This document shows, in pieces, positions 1 through 8,138 of a stretch of 64,000 bases of DNA; position 1 is the first letter of the stretch, and every line of letters starts with the position of its first letter. Location: assembly GCF_049195245.1 (NCBI RefSeq), contig NZ_JBMIRR010000027.1:434001-498000 (forward strand). Reading direction: 5' to 3'. The stretch comes from Arenimonas sp049195245. GTDB lineage: Bacteria > Pseudomonadota > Gammaproteobacteria > Xanthomonadales > Xanthomonadaceae. Both the position numbers and the translations under genes were made by a program. The notes beneath the pieces were generated by a model that was not told the origin of the DNA, searched no databases, and saw only the letters and a list, made by a program, of their open reading frames with translations.

Positions 1-632
1 TGCTCCAGCCGCATCAGCTTGGTCACGTCGCGCACCACCACCAGCCACTGCGTGGCGGAGTAGGGGATCAGGCGCAGGCTGATCCGCACCAGCGGGTCGG
101 CGGGACTGGCCAGGTCGGTCAGCGGGTCGTCGGTCTGCGCGGCGGCCAGCCAGTCGCGCACGCGCGGCTGTTCCGGGAAGAAGTCCAGCAGCGGCTCGCC
201 CAGGCTTTGCGGGTAACGCAGCCCGAGCAGGTGGCGCGCGGTCTTGTTGAACCACACCAGGTGGCCATCGCGGCGGTTGATGATCAGCGCGCCGTCGGGC
301 ATCGCCGTCGCGGCCTGGCGATACGCGCGCAGCAGGCGCACCAGGCGCCGGCCGCGGGTGCGGTTTTCGGTCTGGCGCCGGTGGATCAGCGTTTCCAGCG
401 CCGCCCACAGGCCCTGGCCATCCACCGTGCGCAGCTGCTTGCGCCAGTCGAGGAAACGCAGCACGCGGTACAGGCGCCAGTAGGCTCGCGCGGCCAGCAG
501 GGCGGTGGCGATGCCCAGCGACCACCAGACCTGGCCCAGCACGACGCCGATGCCCAGGGCGATCGCGTAATACAGCAGCAGCCGGATCAGGGACTGGCGC
601 CAGGCCAGCCGCAGCAGCATCGAAACGCTCAT
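1..632 (-). CDS. phoR: Phosphate regulon sensor histidine kinase PhoR (N-terminal part, runs off window)
   Basis: This is the amino-terminal part of a membrane sensor kinase; 210 codons are visible before the window edge, so the kinase domain lies outside. The start is the ATG at 632, 20 bases after the phoB stop. Two hydrophobic helices lie at about residues 15-33 and 35-52, followed by a linker and a PAS-type segment (about 100-205) with the run VWFNKTARHLLG, ending just before the expected DHP helix. In the PhoR family the PAS and kinase domains sense the state of the phosphate transporter through PhoU and phosphorylate PhoB. The position directly behind phoB supports the name. The phosphoacceptor His and ATP-binding site cannot be checked here. 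Confidence 0.85.
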   Translation of the reverse strand, partial: MSVSMLLRLAWRQSLIRLLLYYAIALGIGVVLGQVWWSLGIATALLAARAYWRLYRVLRFLDWRKQLRTVDGQGLWAALETLIHRRQTENRTRGRRLVRLLRAYRQAATAMPDGALIINRRDGHLVWFNKTARHLLGLRYPQSLGEPLLDFFPEQPRVRDWLAAAQTDDPLTDLASPADPLVRISLRLIPYSATQWLVVVRDVTKLMRLE

Positions 633-652
633 GTCCGGCCGGGCTCCATCGC

Positions 653-1345
653 TCAGGCCATCGCGGCCGAGAAGCGATAGCCGGAGCCGCGCACCGTCTG
701 CACCATGTCGTCCAGGCGGTAGGGCTCCAGGGCCTTGCGCAGGCGGCGGATGTGCACATCCACGGTCCGTTCCTCGACGTACACGTTGCCGCCCCAGACG
801 TGGTCGAGCAACTGGGTGCGGGTGTAGACGCGTTCGGCGTGGGTCATGAAGAAATGCAGCAGGCGGTATTCGGTCGGGCCCACGTGCACCGACTGGTCGC
901 CGGCGAAGACCCGGTGCGCGGCGCCGTCGATGCGCAGGCCGCCCACGGTCACGGAACCGTCATCTTCGTCCTCGCGCGAGCGGCGCATCACGGCGCGGAT
1001 GCGGGCCAGCAGCTCGCGGGCCGAGAAGGGCTTGACCACATAGTCGTCCACGCCCGATTCCAGGCCGCTGACGCGGTCGTTTTCCTCGCCGCGGGCGGTA
1101 AGCATGATGATCGGGATGTCGCGGGTCAGCTCGTCCTTGCGCCAGCGCCGGGCCAGCTCCAGGCCGCTGGATCCGGGCAGCATCCAGTCCAGCAGGATCA
1201 GGTCGGGCACCTTTTCCGCGATCGCGGTCTGGGCCTCGCGGGCGTCGCCGGCGTGCACCGGCTCGTATTCGCCCTTGCGCAGGGCATAGGCCACCATCTC
1301 GCGGATGGCGGGTTCGTCGTCGACGATCAGGATGCGTTTTTGCAC
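653..1345 (-). CDS. phoB: Phosphate regulon response regulator PhoB
   Basis: OmpR/PhoB-class response regulator of 230 residues. The receiver domain (about 1-120) shows the acidic pair D9/D10, phosphoacceptor D53 in LILLDWMLPG, the T of IIMLTARGEE and the K of VVKPFSAREL. The winged-helix DNA-binding domain (about 130-228) ends in the typical TVRGSGYRF. I chose the GTG at 1345, giving MQKRILIVDDEP as in other PhoB proteins, rather than the in-frame ATG at 1381. A Pho box and a -10 hexamer place the transcription start near 1376, downstream of that ATG. PhoB activates phosphate-starvation genes and usually its own operon. It is followed by phoR and preceded by a bepA-like gene on the same strand. 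Confidence 0.95.
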   Translation of the reverse strand: MQKRILIVDDEPAIREMVAYALRKGEYEPVHAGDAREAQTAIAEKVPDLILLDWMLPGSSGLELARRWRKDELTRDIPIIMLTARGEENDRVSGLESGVDDYVVKPFSARELLARIRAVMRRSREDEDDGSVTVGGLRIDGAAHRVFAGDQSVHVGPTEYRLLHFFMTHAERVYTRTQLLDHVWGGNVYVEERTVDVHIRRLRKALEPYRLDDMVQTVRGSGYRFSAAMA

Positions 1346-1396
1346 AGGGTTTACCGTGTCACCGGGAGGGCCTGCGTGCAAGTAGATAAAACTTTT

Positions 1397-1414
1397 GTGA
1401 CCGGGCAGTGACAG
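1397..1414 (-). promoter_or_regulatory. Pho box upstream of phoB
   Basis: On the minus strand the 18 bases read CTGTCACTGCCCGGTCAC: two 7-base PhoB half-sites (CTGTCAC and CGGTCAC; consensus CTGTCAT) separated by 4 bases, the 11-base period of a Pho box. Eight bases downstream comes the -10-like TATCTA at 1388-1383. This is the architecture of a PhoB-activated promoter whose box replaces the -35. It suggests autoregulation of phoBR. Confidence 0.7.
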
Positions 1415-1450
1415 GGTGCTGTCCGGGGTTCCAGGCCCCGGGGGCCGCGG

Positions 1451-3052
1451 TCACTGGCGGTCAGGGCGCTGCTCGTGGGCGCGGATGCCCTGGCGTTCCA
1501 TTTCCAGCACCACCGGGGTGATGGCGGCCATGCGGGCCTCGATGCGGGCGCGCTGGTAGTAGTCCAGGTCGTCTCGCTGCTTGAGGCGGTCGAGCTGGTT
1601 GAGCGCATCCACCGCCCGGCCGTTGAGGTAGGCGGCTTCCGCGTAGGCCTCGCCTGCCCGCACCAGGTCGCCGGCCAGCTCGCTGGCGCGGGCGAAGCTG
1701 CGCTGGAACAGGGGGTCGTCACCGCTGCTGCCCAGCAGCGGACGCAGCACTTCCTGGGCGCGGCGGCCGGCCACGGCGGTGGACATCTCGCCCAGGGTCT
1801 GGGCATAGGCCAGGCGCACCGCGCGGCTGTCGGGATGGCGAAGCAGCAGGGCGTCGAAGCGCTCGCGCGCGACCTCGTTGCGGCCAGCCACCGCCGCGGC
1901 CTCGGCGCGGGCCAGCTCCAGCCACAGCTGGCCGGGGTGGCGTGCCAGAAGGGCCTCCAGGCCAGCCTCGGCCTCGGCCGGGTAGCCGGCCCGCATCTGC
2001 GCCAGGGCCAGGCCGTAGCGCTGGGGGTCGCCCGCCCTGTCGCCCAGGGCCCGCGCCGAGGCGCGGTACTCGCGCAGTGCCGCGGCGGTGTCATCGGCAC
2101 TCAGTACCCGCAGCCGTTCCTGGGCCCACCCGAACAAACCGGTTTCGCCCCCGGCGCTGGCGGCGCCGAGGCTGAAGTCGCCCGGCAGCAGCGGATTCAT
2201 CGACGGCCTGAGCGAAGGCCCCTGCGTCGGCGGCTGGGCCTTGAGCCGCTGTGCCAGCTGGCGGGTCTCGCTGATGCGGGTGGTGGTGACCGGGTGGCTG
2301 CGCAGGTATTCGGGCAGCTGGTAGCCACCGCTGTTGCCGCGGTTGGCGCGCTGCATGCGCTCGAAGAAGTCGGCCATGCCATCCGGGGCGTAACCGGCGC
2401 GGGCCAGGGTCTGGATGCCGACGCGGTCGGCTTCGGACTCGTTGGACCGGGTGTAGTCGATCTGGCGCTGGGCCATCAGCGCCATCGCGCCGGTCACGAC
2501 CGCAGCGGTGGCGTTGTCGCTGGAGCTGTCGCGCGAATTGCTGCTGGACGCCGCCTGCGAGGCCGCGATCGCGCCGATCATCGCCAGCAGGATCGGAATC
2601 TGGTCCTTCTGCGCGCGTTCGACCGCACGCAGCACGTGGCGCTGGCTGACGTGCGCGATCTCGTGAGACATCACGCCCGCCACCTCGGCCTCGTTGCGGG
2701 CGGTCAGCACGAGGCCGGCGTTCATGCCGACATAGCCGCCGAGCGTGGCGAAGGCGTTGATCTGCCGGTCGCGCATCATGAAGAAGGTGAAGGACTGGCG
2801 CGGGGTGTCGCTGGCCGCGGCCAGCCGGTAGCCCATGGCCTGCAGCCAGGAATCGATCAGCGGGTCGTCCAGCACCAGGCCCAGGCGCCGCAGTTCGTAG
2901 AGAGTGTAGGCACCGTAGTCGGCCTCAAGCTGCGGATCGATCACCTCGCCGGCGGAGGAGCCGATGTCGGGCAGGCCGGTGTCCTGGGCGCGCGCGCTGC
3001 AGGCCAGGCCCAGGGCAAGGCTGAGGGCGGCGAGGGGAAACAGGATGCGCAC
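1451..3052 (-). CDS. bepA: BepA-like periplasmic M48 zinc metalloprotease with TPR repeats
   Basis: 533-residue exported protease. The GTG at 3052 is taken as start because it directly precedes a clean signal peptide (residues 1-22, ending SARA); the longer frame from 3139 has no sensible N-terminus. The M48 zinc motif HEIAH is at residues 130-134 and the third ligand lies in NESEADRVG. After about residue 300 the sequence becomes helical and TPR-like, matching the BepA (YfgC) layout. BepA works in the periplasm as protease and chaperone on outer-membrane proteins such as LptD and BamA. It lies 105 bases upstream of phoB on the same strand and is divergent from grxC. Assignment to M48 with TPR is firm; BepA orthology is likely. 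Confidence 0.85.
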   Translation of the reverse strand: MRILFPLAALSLALGLACSARAQDTGLPDIGSSAGEVIDPQLEADYGAYTLYELRRLGLVLDDPLIDSWLQAMGYRLAAASDTPRQSFTFFMMRDRQINAFATLGGYVGMNAGLVLTARNEAEVAGVMSHEIAHVSQRHVLRAVERAQKDQIPILLAMIGAIAASQAASSSNSRDSSSDNATAAVVTGAMALMAQRQIDYTRSNESEADRVGIQTLARAGYAPDGMADFFERMQRANRGNSGGYQLPEYLRSHPVTTTRISETRQLAQRLKAQPPTQGPSLRPSMNPLLPGDFSLGAASAGGETGLFGWAQERLRVLSADDTAAALREYRASARALGDRAGDPQRYGLALAQMRAGYPAEAEAGLEALLARHPGQLWLELARAEAAAVAGRNEVARERFDALLLRHPDSRAVRLAYAQTLGEMSTAVAGRRAQEVLRPLLGSSGDDPLFQRSFARASELAGDLVRAGEAYAEAAYLNGRAVDALNQLDRLKQRDDLDYYQRARIEARMAAITPVVLEMERQGIRAHEQRPDRQ

Positions 3053-3213
3053 GGTGGCTCCACGGGCAGGACGGCTCAGGATACCGGCTGGGCCCCGGGG
3101 CGGGGGTGAACCCGCGGTTAACACGACCGGCCCCGCCATCGCTGCGTTGCAGTGCCGCGCTGGAAAAGCAGGGCCTTGCCCCCCAGACTTGCGGCGTTGC
3201 CTGGAGAGAGAAC

Positions 3214-3474
3214 GTGCCCGAAGTCCTGATGTACACCACCGCCGTCTGCCCGTACTGCGTGGCGGCCAAGAATTTCCTCAAATCCCGCGGGGCCACCTGG
3301 CGCGAAGTGCGCGTGGACCTGGACTTCGAGGCGCGCCGCCGCATGATGGACCTGACCCAGCGCAGCTCGGTGCCGCAGATCTTCATCGGCGAGCGCCACG
3401 TCGGCGGCTACGACGACCTGGTGGCGCTGGACCGCGCCGGCGGCCTCAAGCCCCTGCTGGAGGGCTCGGCATGA
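3214..3474 (+). CDS. grxC: Glutaredoxin 3 (GrxC type)
   Basis: 86-residue dithiol glutaredoxin with the redox motif C12-P-Y-C15 right after the first strand, the cis-proline segment SSVPQIFI and the glutathione-binding GGYDDL near the C-terminus. It reduces disulfides and glutathione mixed disulfides in the cytoplasm. The GTG at 3214 is chosen because GGAGAGAG lies at 3203-3210 just ahead of it and it yields the normal family length. The upstream extension of the frame is not protein-like. Its stop overlaps the next gene's start (ATGA), so the two are translationally coupled. Confidence 0.92.
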   Translation: MPEVLMYTTAVCPYCVAAKNFLKSRGATWREVRVDLDFEARRRMMDLTQRSSVPQIFIGERHVGGYDDLVALDRAGGLKPLLEGSA

Positions 3475-3863
3475 GCGCGGACGAAAAGGACCGGGTGCAG
3501 GCCTTCACCGAATTCCGGCAGCGCATGAACGAGCGCATCCTGGGCCAGGACAACCAGGTGGTGCGGCGTTTCTTCGCGCTCGACACCCAGACCTACAAGG
3601 CCGGCGCGCTCGACCTCAAGACCAAGGAGCTGATGGGCCTGGTGGCGTCGATGGTGCTGCGCTGCGACGACTGCATCAGTTACCACGTCGCGCAGTGCAA
3701 GGACGCCGGGGTGAACCGCGACGAGCTGTTCGAGGCCTTCAGCGTCGCCCTGGTGGTCGGCGGTTCCATCGTCATCCCGCATCTTCGCAGGGCCGTGGAC
3801 TTCCTCGACCAGCTCGAAGGCGCCGGCGCGCACGCGCCCGCGGCGCCCTCGCACGAGCACTGA
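3471..3863 (+). CDS. Carboxymuconolactone decarboxylase / AhpD-like protein
   Basis: 130-residue all-helical protein of the CMD/AhpD superfamily. The segment LRCDDCISYH contains C65-x-x-C68 followed by His, the AhpD-type redox motif, and a third cysteine is at 76. Family members include alkylhydroperoxidases and carboxymuconolactone decarboxylases; the CxxC favours a peroxidase or disulfide-reductase role. It overlaps grxC by four bases (ATGA), so it is probably made together with the glutaredoxin, which fits a thiol-redox function. Substrate is not known. The C-terminal tail is Ala/Pro/His-rich. Confidence 0.8.
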   Translation: MSADEKDRVQAFTEFRQRMNERILGQDNQVVRRFFALDTQTYKAGALDLKTKELMGLVASMVLRCDDCISYHVAQCKDAGVNRDELFEAFSVALVVGGSIVIPHLRRAVDFLDQLEGAGAHAPAAPSHEH

Positions 3864-3917
3864 TCCGGCGGCCCGGGGCCACGACCAAGGTCGGGTGGGC
3901 AGGGTCGGGGGCTGATC

Positions 3918-3926
3918 TGGCATAAT
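3918..3926 (+). promoter_or_regulatory. Extended -10 promoter of icd
   Basis: TGG-CATAAT is an extended -10 element (TGn plus a 5/6 match to TATAAT) 56 bases before the icd ATG. No convincing -35 hexamer is visible at the usual spacing. Confidence 0.45.
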
Positions 3927-3982
3927 ACGGCGCCTTCGGGAGCCGTCCGGCTGCCCGGTACTTCTTGGAAGAACAAGCACTT

Positions 3983-4993
3983 ATGACCCAGACCATCGCG
4001 GTGATCCGTGGCGACGGCATCGGCCCGGAAATCATGGACGCCACCCTGCAGGTGCTCGATGCGCTGCGGCTCGGCCTGCAGTACGACTTCGTCGAAGCCG
4101 GCCTGGCCGCCTACGAAAAGCAGGGCGAACTGCTGCCGGCGGCCACCCTGGACGCCATCCACCGCCATCGCGTGGCGCTGAAGTCGCCGCTGACCACGCC
4201 GGTGGGCGAAGGCTTCTCGTCCATCAACGTCGAGCTGCGCAAGCGCTTCGACCTGTACGCCAATGTGCGCCCGGCGATCAGTTTCCCCAACACCAAGTCG
4301 CGCTACGAGAACATCGACCTGATCACGGTGCGCGAGAACACCGAAGGCGCCTACATCGGCGAGGGCCAGAACCTCACCGCCGACGGCGAGACCGCCACCC
4401 TGACCCAGCGCGTCACCCGCCGCGGCTCCGAGCGCATCGTGCGCTACGCCTTCGACCTGGCGCGCCGCGTCGGCCGCAAGAAGGTCACGGTGGTGCACAA
4501 GGCCAACATCCTCAAGTCCACCTCGGGCCTGTTCCTGAAGGTGGCGCGCAACGTCGCCGCCGAATACCCCGACATCCAGTGCAACGAGATGATCGTGGAC
4601 AACACCTGCATGCAGCTGGTGATGAAGCCCGAGCAGTTCGACGTGATCGTTACCACCAACCTGTTCGGCGACATCATCTCCGACCTGTGCGCCGGTTTGG
4701 TGGGCGGCCTGGGCCTGGCCCCCGGCGCCAACATCGGCACCGAGGCGGCCATCTTCGAGGCCGTGCACGGCTCGGCGCCGGACATCGCCGGCAAGGGCGT
4801 GGCCAATCCGATCGCGCTGCTGCTGGGCGCCATCCAGATGCTCGAGCACCTGGGCAAGGTCGAGGAAGCGGCGCGCCTGCGCAAGGCGATCGTGGACACG
4901 ATGCAGGCCCGCGACCACCTCACGCCGGACCTGGGCGGCAGCGGCACCACGCAGTCGCTGGCCCAGGCCATCGCGGCCCGCGCCCAGGGCTGA
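3983..4993 (+). CDS. icd: Isocitrate dehydrogenase, NAD-type
   Basis: 336-residue isopropylmalate/isocitrate dehydrogenase-family enzyme that oxidises isocitrate to 2-oxoglutarate in the TCA cycle. Visible motifs are the N-terminal IRGDGIGPEI, the substrate loop SPLTTPVGEG, NVRPAISFPNTKSR, TVRENTEGAYIGEG, the metal-binding NLFGDIISDLCAGL and the coenzyme loop HGSAPDIAGKGVANP. The short length and sequence match the NAD-dependent enzyme of Xanthomonas rather than the 416-residue NADP enzyme of E. coli. Start ATG 3983 follows GGAAGAA at 3967-3973; an upstream TTG at 3965 would add only six residues. A terminator hairpin follows at 5016-5037. Confidence 0.9.
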   Translation: MTQTIAVIRGDGIGPEIMDATLQVLDALRLGLQYDFVEAGLAAYEKQGELLPAATLDAIHRHRVALKSPLTTPVGEGFSSINVELRKRFDLYANVRPAISFPNTKSRYENIDLITVRENTEGAYIGEGQNLTADGETATLTQRVTRRGSERIVRYAFDLARRVGRKKVTVVHKANILKSTSGLFLKVARNVAAEYPDIQCNEMIVDNTCMQLVMKPEQFDVIVTTNLFGDIISDLCAGLVGGLGLAPGANIGTEAAIFEAVHGSAPDIAGKGVANPIALLLGAIQMLEHLGKVEEAARLRKAIVDTMQARDHLTPDLGGSGTTQSLAQAIAARAQG

Positions 4994-5015
4994 TTCCCGC
5001 CAGGCATGCAGCAAC

Positions 5016-5045
5016 GAGGGCGCCTCCGGGCGCCCTCGGCCTTCT
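5016..5045 (+). terminator. Rho-independent terminator after icd
   Basis: GAGGGCGC (5016-5023), a six-base loop, GCGCCCTC (5030-5037), then a modestly T-rich tail. It lies between the convergent icd and methyltransferase genes. Confidence 0.65.
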
Positions 5046-5053
5046 TGGGTACT

Positions 5054-5641
5054 TCAGGGGGCGGGCAGGCCGAACAGCGCGCGCGTCTGCGCGTCGGGCG
5101 CGTCGCGGAAGGCCAGCAGGTTGATCTCCAGGTTGCCCAGGCTGCTGAAGGTCTTGCGGAAACCCGCGCGTGCCAGCACGCGCTGCAGCGATTTGTTGGT
5201 GAAGCCGGTCTTGTGCGCGTAGAAGTCCTGGCCGCTGGCCTGGATCTGCGAGGACAGTCCGTAGATCACATCGAGCACGCGGATGGGGCCGGCCGCCGAG
5301 TCGTACAGCACCTCGTCAACGTCCAGGCCACGCTGCAGTGTCTGCTTCATCAGTTCGTGCAGGTCGGGCACGCGCACGTGCAGGAAGCCGTCGGGCTTGA
5401 GCACGTGCAGGAATCCGGCCAGCACCCGCGGCACCTCGTGCTCGTGGTAGTGCTCGAGGTTGTGCGAGCAGTAGATGGCGTCGAACTGGCCGGGTTCGAG
5501 CGTGGCCAGTTCGCGCGCATCGCAGACCAGATCGGGCGCTCCGGCCGGGTCGATGTCCAGCAGCAGGTGTTCGAAGCCGGCGTATTGCGGCGGCAGCGGC
5601 GTGAGCTTGCTGCCGCCGCCGACGTTGAGCAGTCGTTTCAT
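5054..5641 (-). CDS. Class I SAM-dependent methyltransferase
   Basis: 195-residue methyltransferase-11 type protein. The SAM-binding motif I is LNVGGGSK at residues 5-12. An acidic loop (LLDIDP), a CDAREL segment and the post-motif FDAIYCSHNLEHYH follow, then the strand-helix VLKPDGFLHVRVPD. The C-terminal half is less conserved and probably defines the substrate, which is unknown. Family members with SHNLEH often act on polysaccharide or small-molecule substrates. It is convergent with icd and separated from the Bax-inhibitor gene upstream by a strong hairpin, so it is probably transcribed alone. Confidence 0.8.
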   Translation of the reverse strand: MKRLLNVGGGSKLTPLPPQYAGFEHLLLDIDPAGAPDLVCDARELATLEPGQFDAIYCSHNLEHYHEHEVPRVLAGFLHVLKPDGFLHVRVPDLHELMKQTLQRGLDVDEVLYDSAAGPIRVLDVIYGLSSQIQASGQDFYAHKTGFTNKSLQRVLARAGFRKTFSSLGNLEINLLAFRDAPDAQTRALFGLPAP

Positions 5642-5677
5642 GTCGGGATTCCGGGACGCAGTCCGTCCTGCAAAGAG

Positions 5678-5703
5678 GAAGGGCCGGCGCTGGCCGGCCC
5701 TTC
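5678..5703 (-). terminator. Rho-independent terminator after the Bax-inhibitor-1 gene
   Basis: Perfect 11-bp inverted repeat GAAGGGCCGGC / GCCGGCCCTTC with a four-base loop. On the minus strand it is followed by CTCTTTG. It lies 23 bases downstream of the stop of the 5727-6488 gene. Confidence 0.7.
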
Positions 5704-5726
5704 GGGTAGCCGCAGGCCGTGGCCGG

Positions 5727-6488
5727 TCAGTCGCGCGACTGCAGCTTGGCCAGCAGGCGCAGGATTTCCAGGTACAGCCAGATCAGCGTGACCACCAGGC
5801 CGAAGGCACCGTACCACTCCATGTACTTGGGCGCACCGGCCTCGACGCCGGACTCGATGAAGTCGAAGTCCAGCACCAGGTTCAGCGCAGCGATGATGAC
5901 CACGAAGGCGCTGAAGGCGATGCCCATCCAGCTCGCCTCGTGGATGAAGCCGATGCCGTCCAGGCCGAACAGGCGCATGCCGATGTTGACCAGGTACAGC
6001 ACCGCGATGCCGCCGGTGGCCGCCACCACGCCCAGCTTGAAGTTTTCGGTGGCCTTGATCAGGCCGCTCTTGTAGGCCAGAAGCAGCGAAGCCAGCACGC
6101 CCATGGTCAGCATCACCGCCTGCATGACGATGCCGGGGAACTGCGCCTCGAACATGGCCGAGAGGCCGCCGACGAACAGACCCTCGAGTGCCGCGTACAG
6201 CGGCGCGGTGACGGGCGCCCAGGCCTTCTTGAACACGGTGACGATGCCCACGACCAGGCCGCCGATGGCGCCGCCGATCAGCCAGGGCATCACGGCGCCC
6301 GGGTTCTCGGGGGTGAACAGGCTCCAGGTGTAGGCGGCGGTGGCCACCACCAGCAGCAGCAGGAAGCCGGTCTTGTTGACGGTGCCGTTGAGCGTCATGG
6401 TGTCGCCGGCGGTGGCGCCGGACACCAGCTGGCCGCTGGCGACGTCGAGGAAGGCGTTCTGGTTCAGGGCGGGATTGCCGCTGCGCAT
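5727..6488 (-). CDS. Bax inhibitor-1 / YccA family membrane protein
   Basis: 253-residue integral membrane protein. The start is the ATG at 6488, giving MRSGNPALNQNAF; the longer open frame upstream overlaps thiD and is not real coding. After a 45-residue soluble N-terminus there are about seven hydrophobic helices (for example GFLLLLVVATAAYTW, WLIGGAIGGLVVGIV, VMLTMGVLASLLLAY), and the last carries LNLVLDFDFIESG, a BI-1 family hallmark with acidic residues inside the membrane. The family includes Ca2+ leak channels, and E. coli YccA modulates FtsH. Function here is not established. A TAGCAT box lies 29 bases upstream of the start. Confidence 0.88.
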   Translation of the reverse strand: MRSGNPALNQNAFLDVASGQLVSGATAGDTMTLNGTVNKTGFLLLLVVATAAYTWSLFTPENPGAVMPWLIGGAIGGLVVGIVTVFKKAWAPVTAPLYAALEGLFVGGLSAMFEAQFPGIVMQAVMLTMGVLASLLLAYKSGLIKATENFKLGVVAATGGIAVLYLVNIGMRLFGLDGIGFIHEASWMGIAFSAFVVIIAALNLVLDFDFIESGVEAGAPKYMEWYGAFGLVVTLIWLYLEILRLLAKLQSRD

Positions 6489-6517
6489 GGGTCTGCTCCG
6501 GGTGGATTCTGACCGGG

Positions 6518-6523
6518 ATGCTA
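6518..6523 (-). promoter_or_regulatory. -10 element of the Bax-inhibitor-1 gene
   Basis: Minus-strand GCTAGCATCCCGG contains TAGCAT (4/6 to TATAAT). It resembles the GCTAGAATCCCGG in front of fdxA and sits 29 bases from the start codon. Confidence 0.35.
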
Positions 6524-6561
6524 GCCGAGCCCCGGGACGGGCGCCACCTCGGGCAACCGCG

Positions 6562-7377
<816 letters not shown>

Positions 7378-7483
7378 GGGCGGATTCTGACACCGCCTGT
7401 GCGTGGGAGGAATTTCGGGCGCTTGCGGGATGAGCCGCCCGCGGCGCCGCATCCGGCTATCCGGCCGCGTACCCGCCGGCGGT

Positions 7484-7897
7484 TCAGAAACTTCTGGCGA
7501 TCAGCTCGATCACGCCGGCGACCTGCTTGCGCACGTGGAAAGGCATGCGCCGCAGCATGTCCAGGCAACTGGCCTCGAGATCGTCGTGTGCGAATTCCGT
7601 GGCCCGCACGGCGGCTTCCCAGGACTCCGCCGCCATCGTCACCGGACCGCGCCCCGTGCCCAGCCATTCCAGGTGGACGTTGGTGGCCACGGCGATGGCC
7701 ACCAGGTGCGGCATCGACGGATAACAGCCATCGCGCCGCTCCCACTGCGCCACGGCGCTGCGCTTGACGCCCACGGCTTCGGCCAGGGCGCGCTGCGACA
7801 TCGAGGCCAGCGTGCGCGCGCGACGGATGCGTTCGGCAGGCGTCTGCAGATGGCATTCGGACGAAACAGGGGTTGCACGGGAACCATTTACTAACAT
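7484..7897 (-). CDS. Cro/CI-type helix-turn-helix regulator
   Basis: 137-residue small DNA-binding protein. The HTH_XRE domain is at about residues 20-76: ERIRRARTLASMSQRALAEAVGVKRSAVAQWER is the classic five-helix start with the recognition helix around VKRSAVAQWE. The C-terminal half (80-137) is helical and resembles no domain I can name. The ATG at 7897 lies in the centre of a perfect 14-bp palindrome, suggesting repression of its own translation or transcription. It is divergent from the secreted protein at 8139, a plausible target. The GGGAGA upstream on the minus strand (7913-7908) is the likely ribosome site, with a rather long 10-base spacer. Confidence 0.8.
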   Translation of the reverse strand: MLVNGSRATPVSSECHLQTPAERIRRARTLASMSQRALAEAVGVKRSAVAQWERRDGCYPSMPHLVAIAVATNVHLEWLGTGRGPVTMAAESWEAAVRATEFAHDDLEASCLDMLRRMPFHVRKQVAGVIELIARSF

Positions 7898-7903
7898 GTT
7901 AGT
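7890..7903. promoter_or_regulatory. Perfect palindrome over the start of the HTH gene (candidate operator)
   Basis: ACTAACATGTTAGT is a perfect 14-bp inverted repeat whose central ATG is the start codon of the minus-strand HTH gene. Dimeric Cro/CI-type proteins commonly bind such sites. The surrounding sequence is AT-richer than the window average. Operator function is inferred. Confidence 0.5.
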
Positions 7904-8010
7904 GATATCTCCCGAACCTGGTGCGGAATGAATAACGCGTCGCGCGAAAGTCCACTTGCCTACAGGACACGCGCAACTTTCGGGATTCCGGCCAAGCGCG
8001 GGTTAGCAAT

Positions 8011-8020
8011 AAGCATGCTT
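8011..8020. promoter_or_regulatory. Second palindrome in the divergent intergenic region
   Basis: AAGCATGCTT, a perfect 10-bp inverted repeat inside an AT-richer patch, lies between the HTH gene and the secreted-protein gene. It shares only the central CATG with the start-codon palindrome, so it may bind a different protein or be chance. No clear -35/-10 pair was found in the remainder of 7898-8138. Confidence 0.25.
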
Positions 8021-8138
8021 GTGGTGGCGCCGGGTGCGGGCTATCCCGTAGGCCATGGAGCCGGATCAGCGACTCCATGCCGCGCCACTGACATGCACTT
8101 CCCATCCCGCGACGACGAGATCGCATCACGGAGGACTC

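Noticed and set aside
1346..1381. Upstream ATG (1381) as phoB start
   Set aside because: It would precede the predicted transcription start and adds residues absent from PhoB proteins.
8055..8138. Longer start for the secreted protein
   Set aside because: No ribosome site, and the extension would bury the signal peptide; GGAGG precedes ATG 8139.
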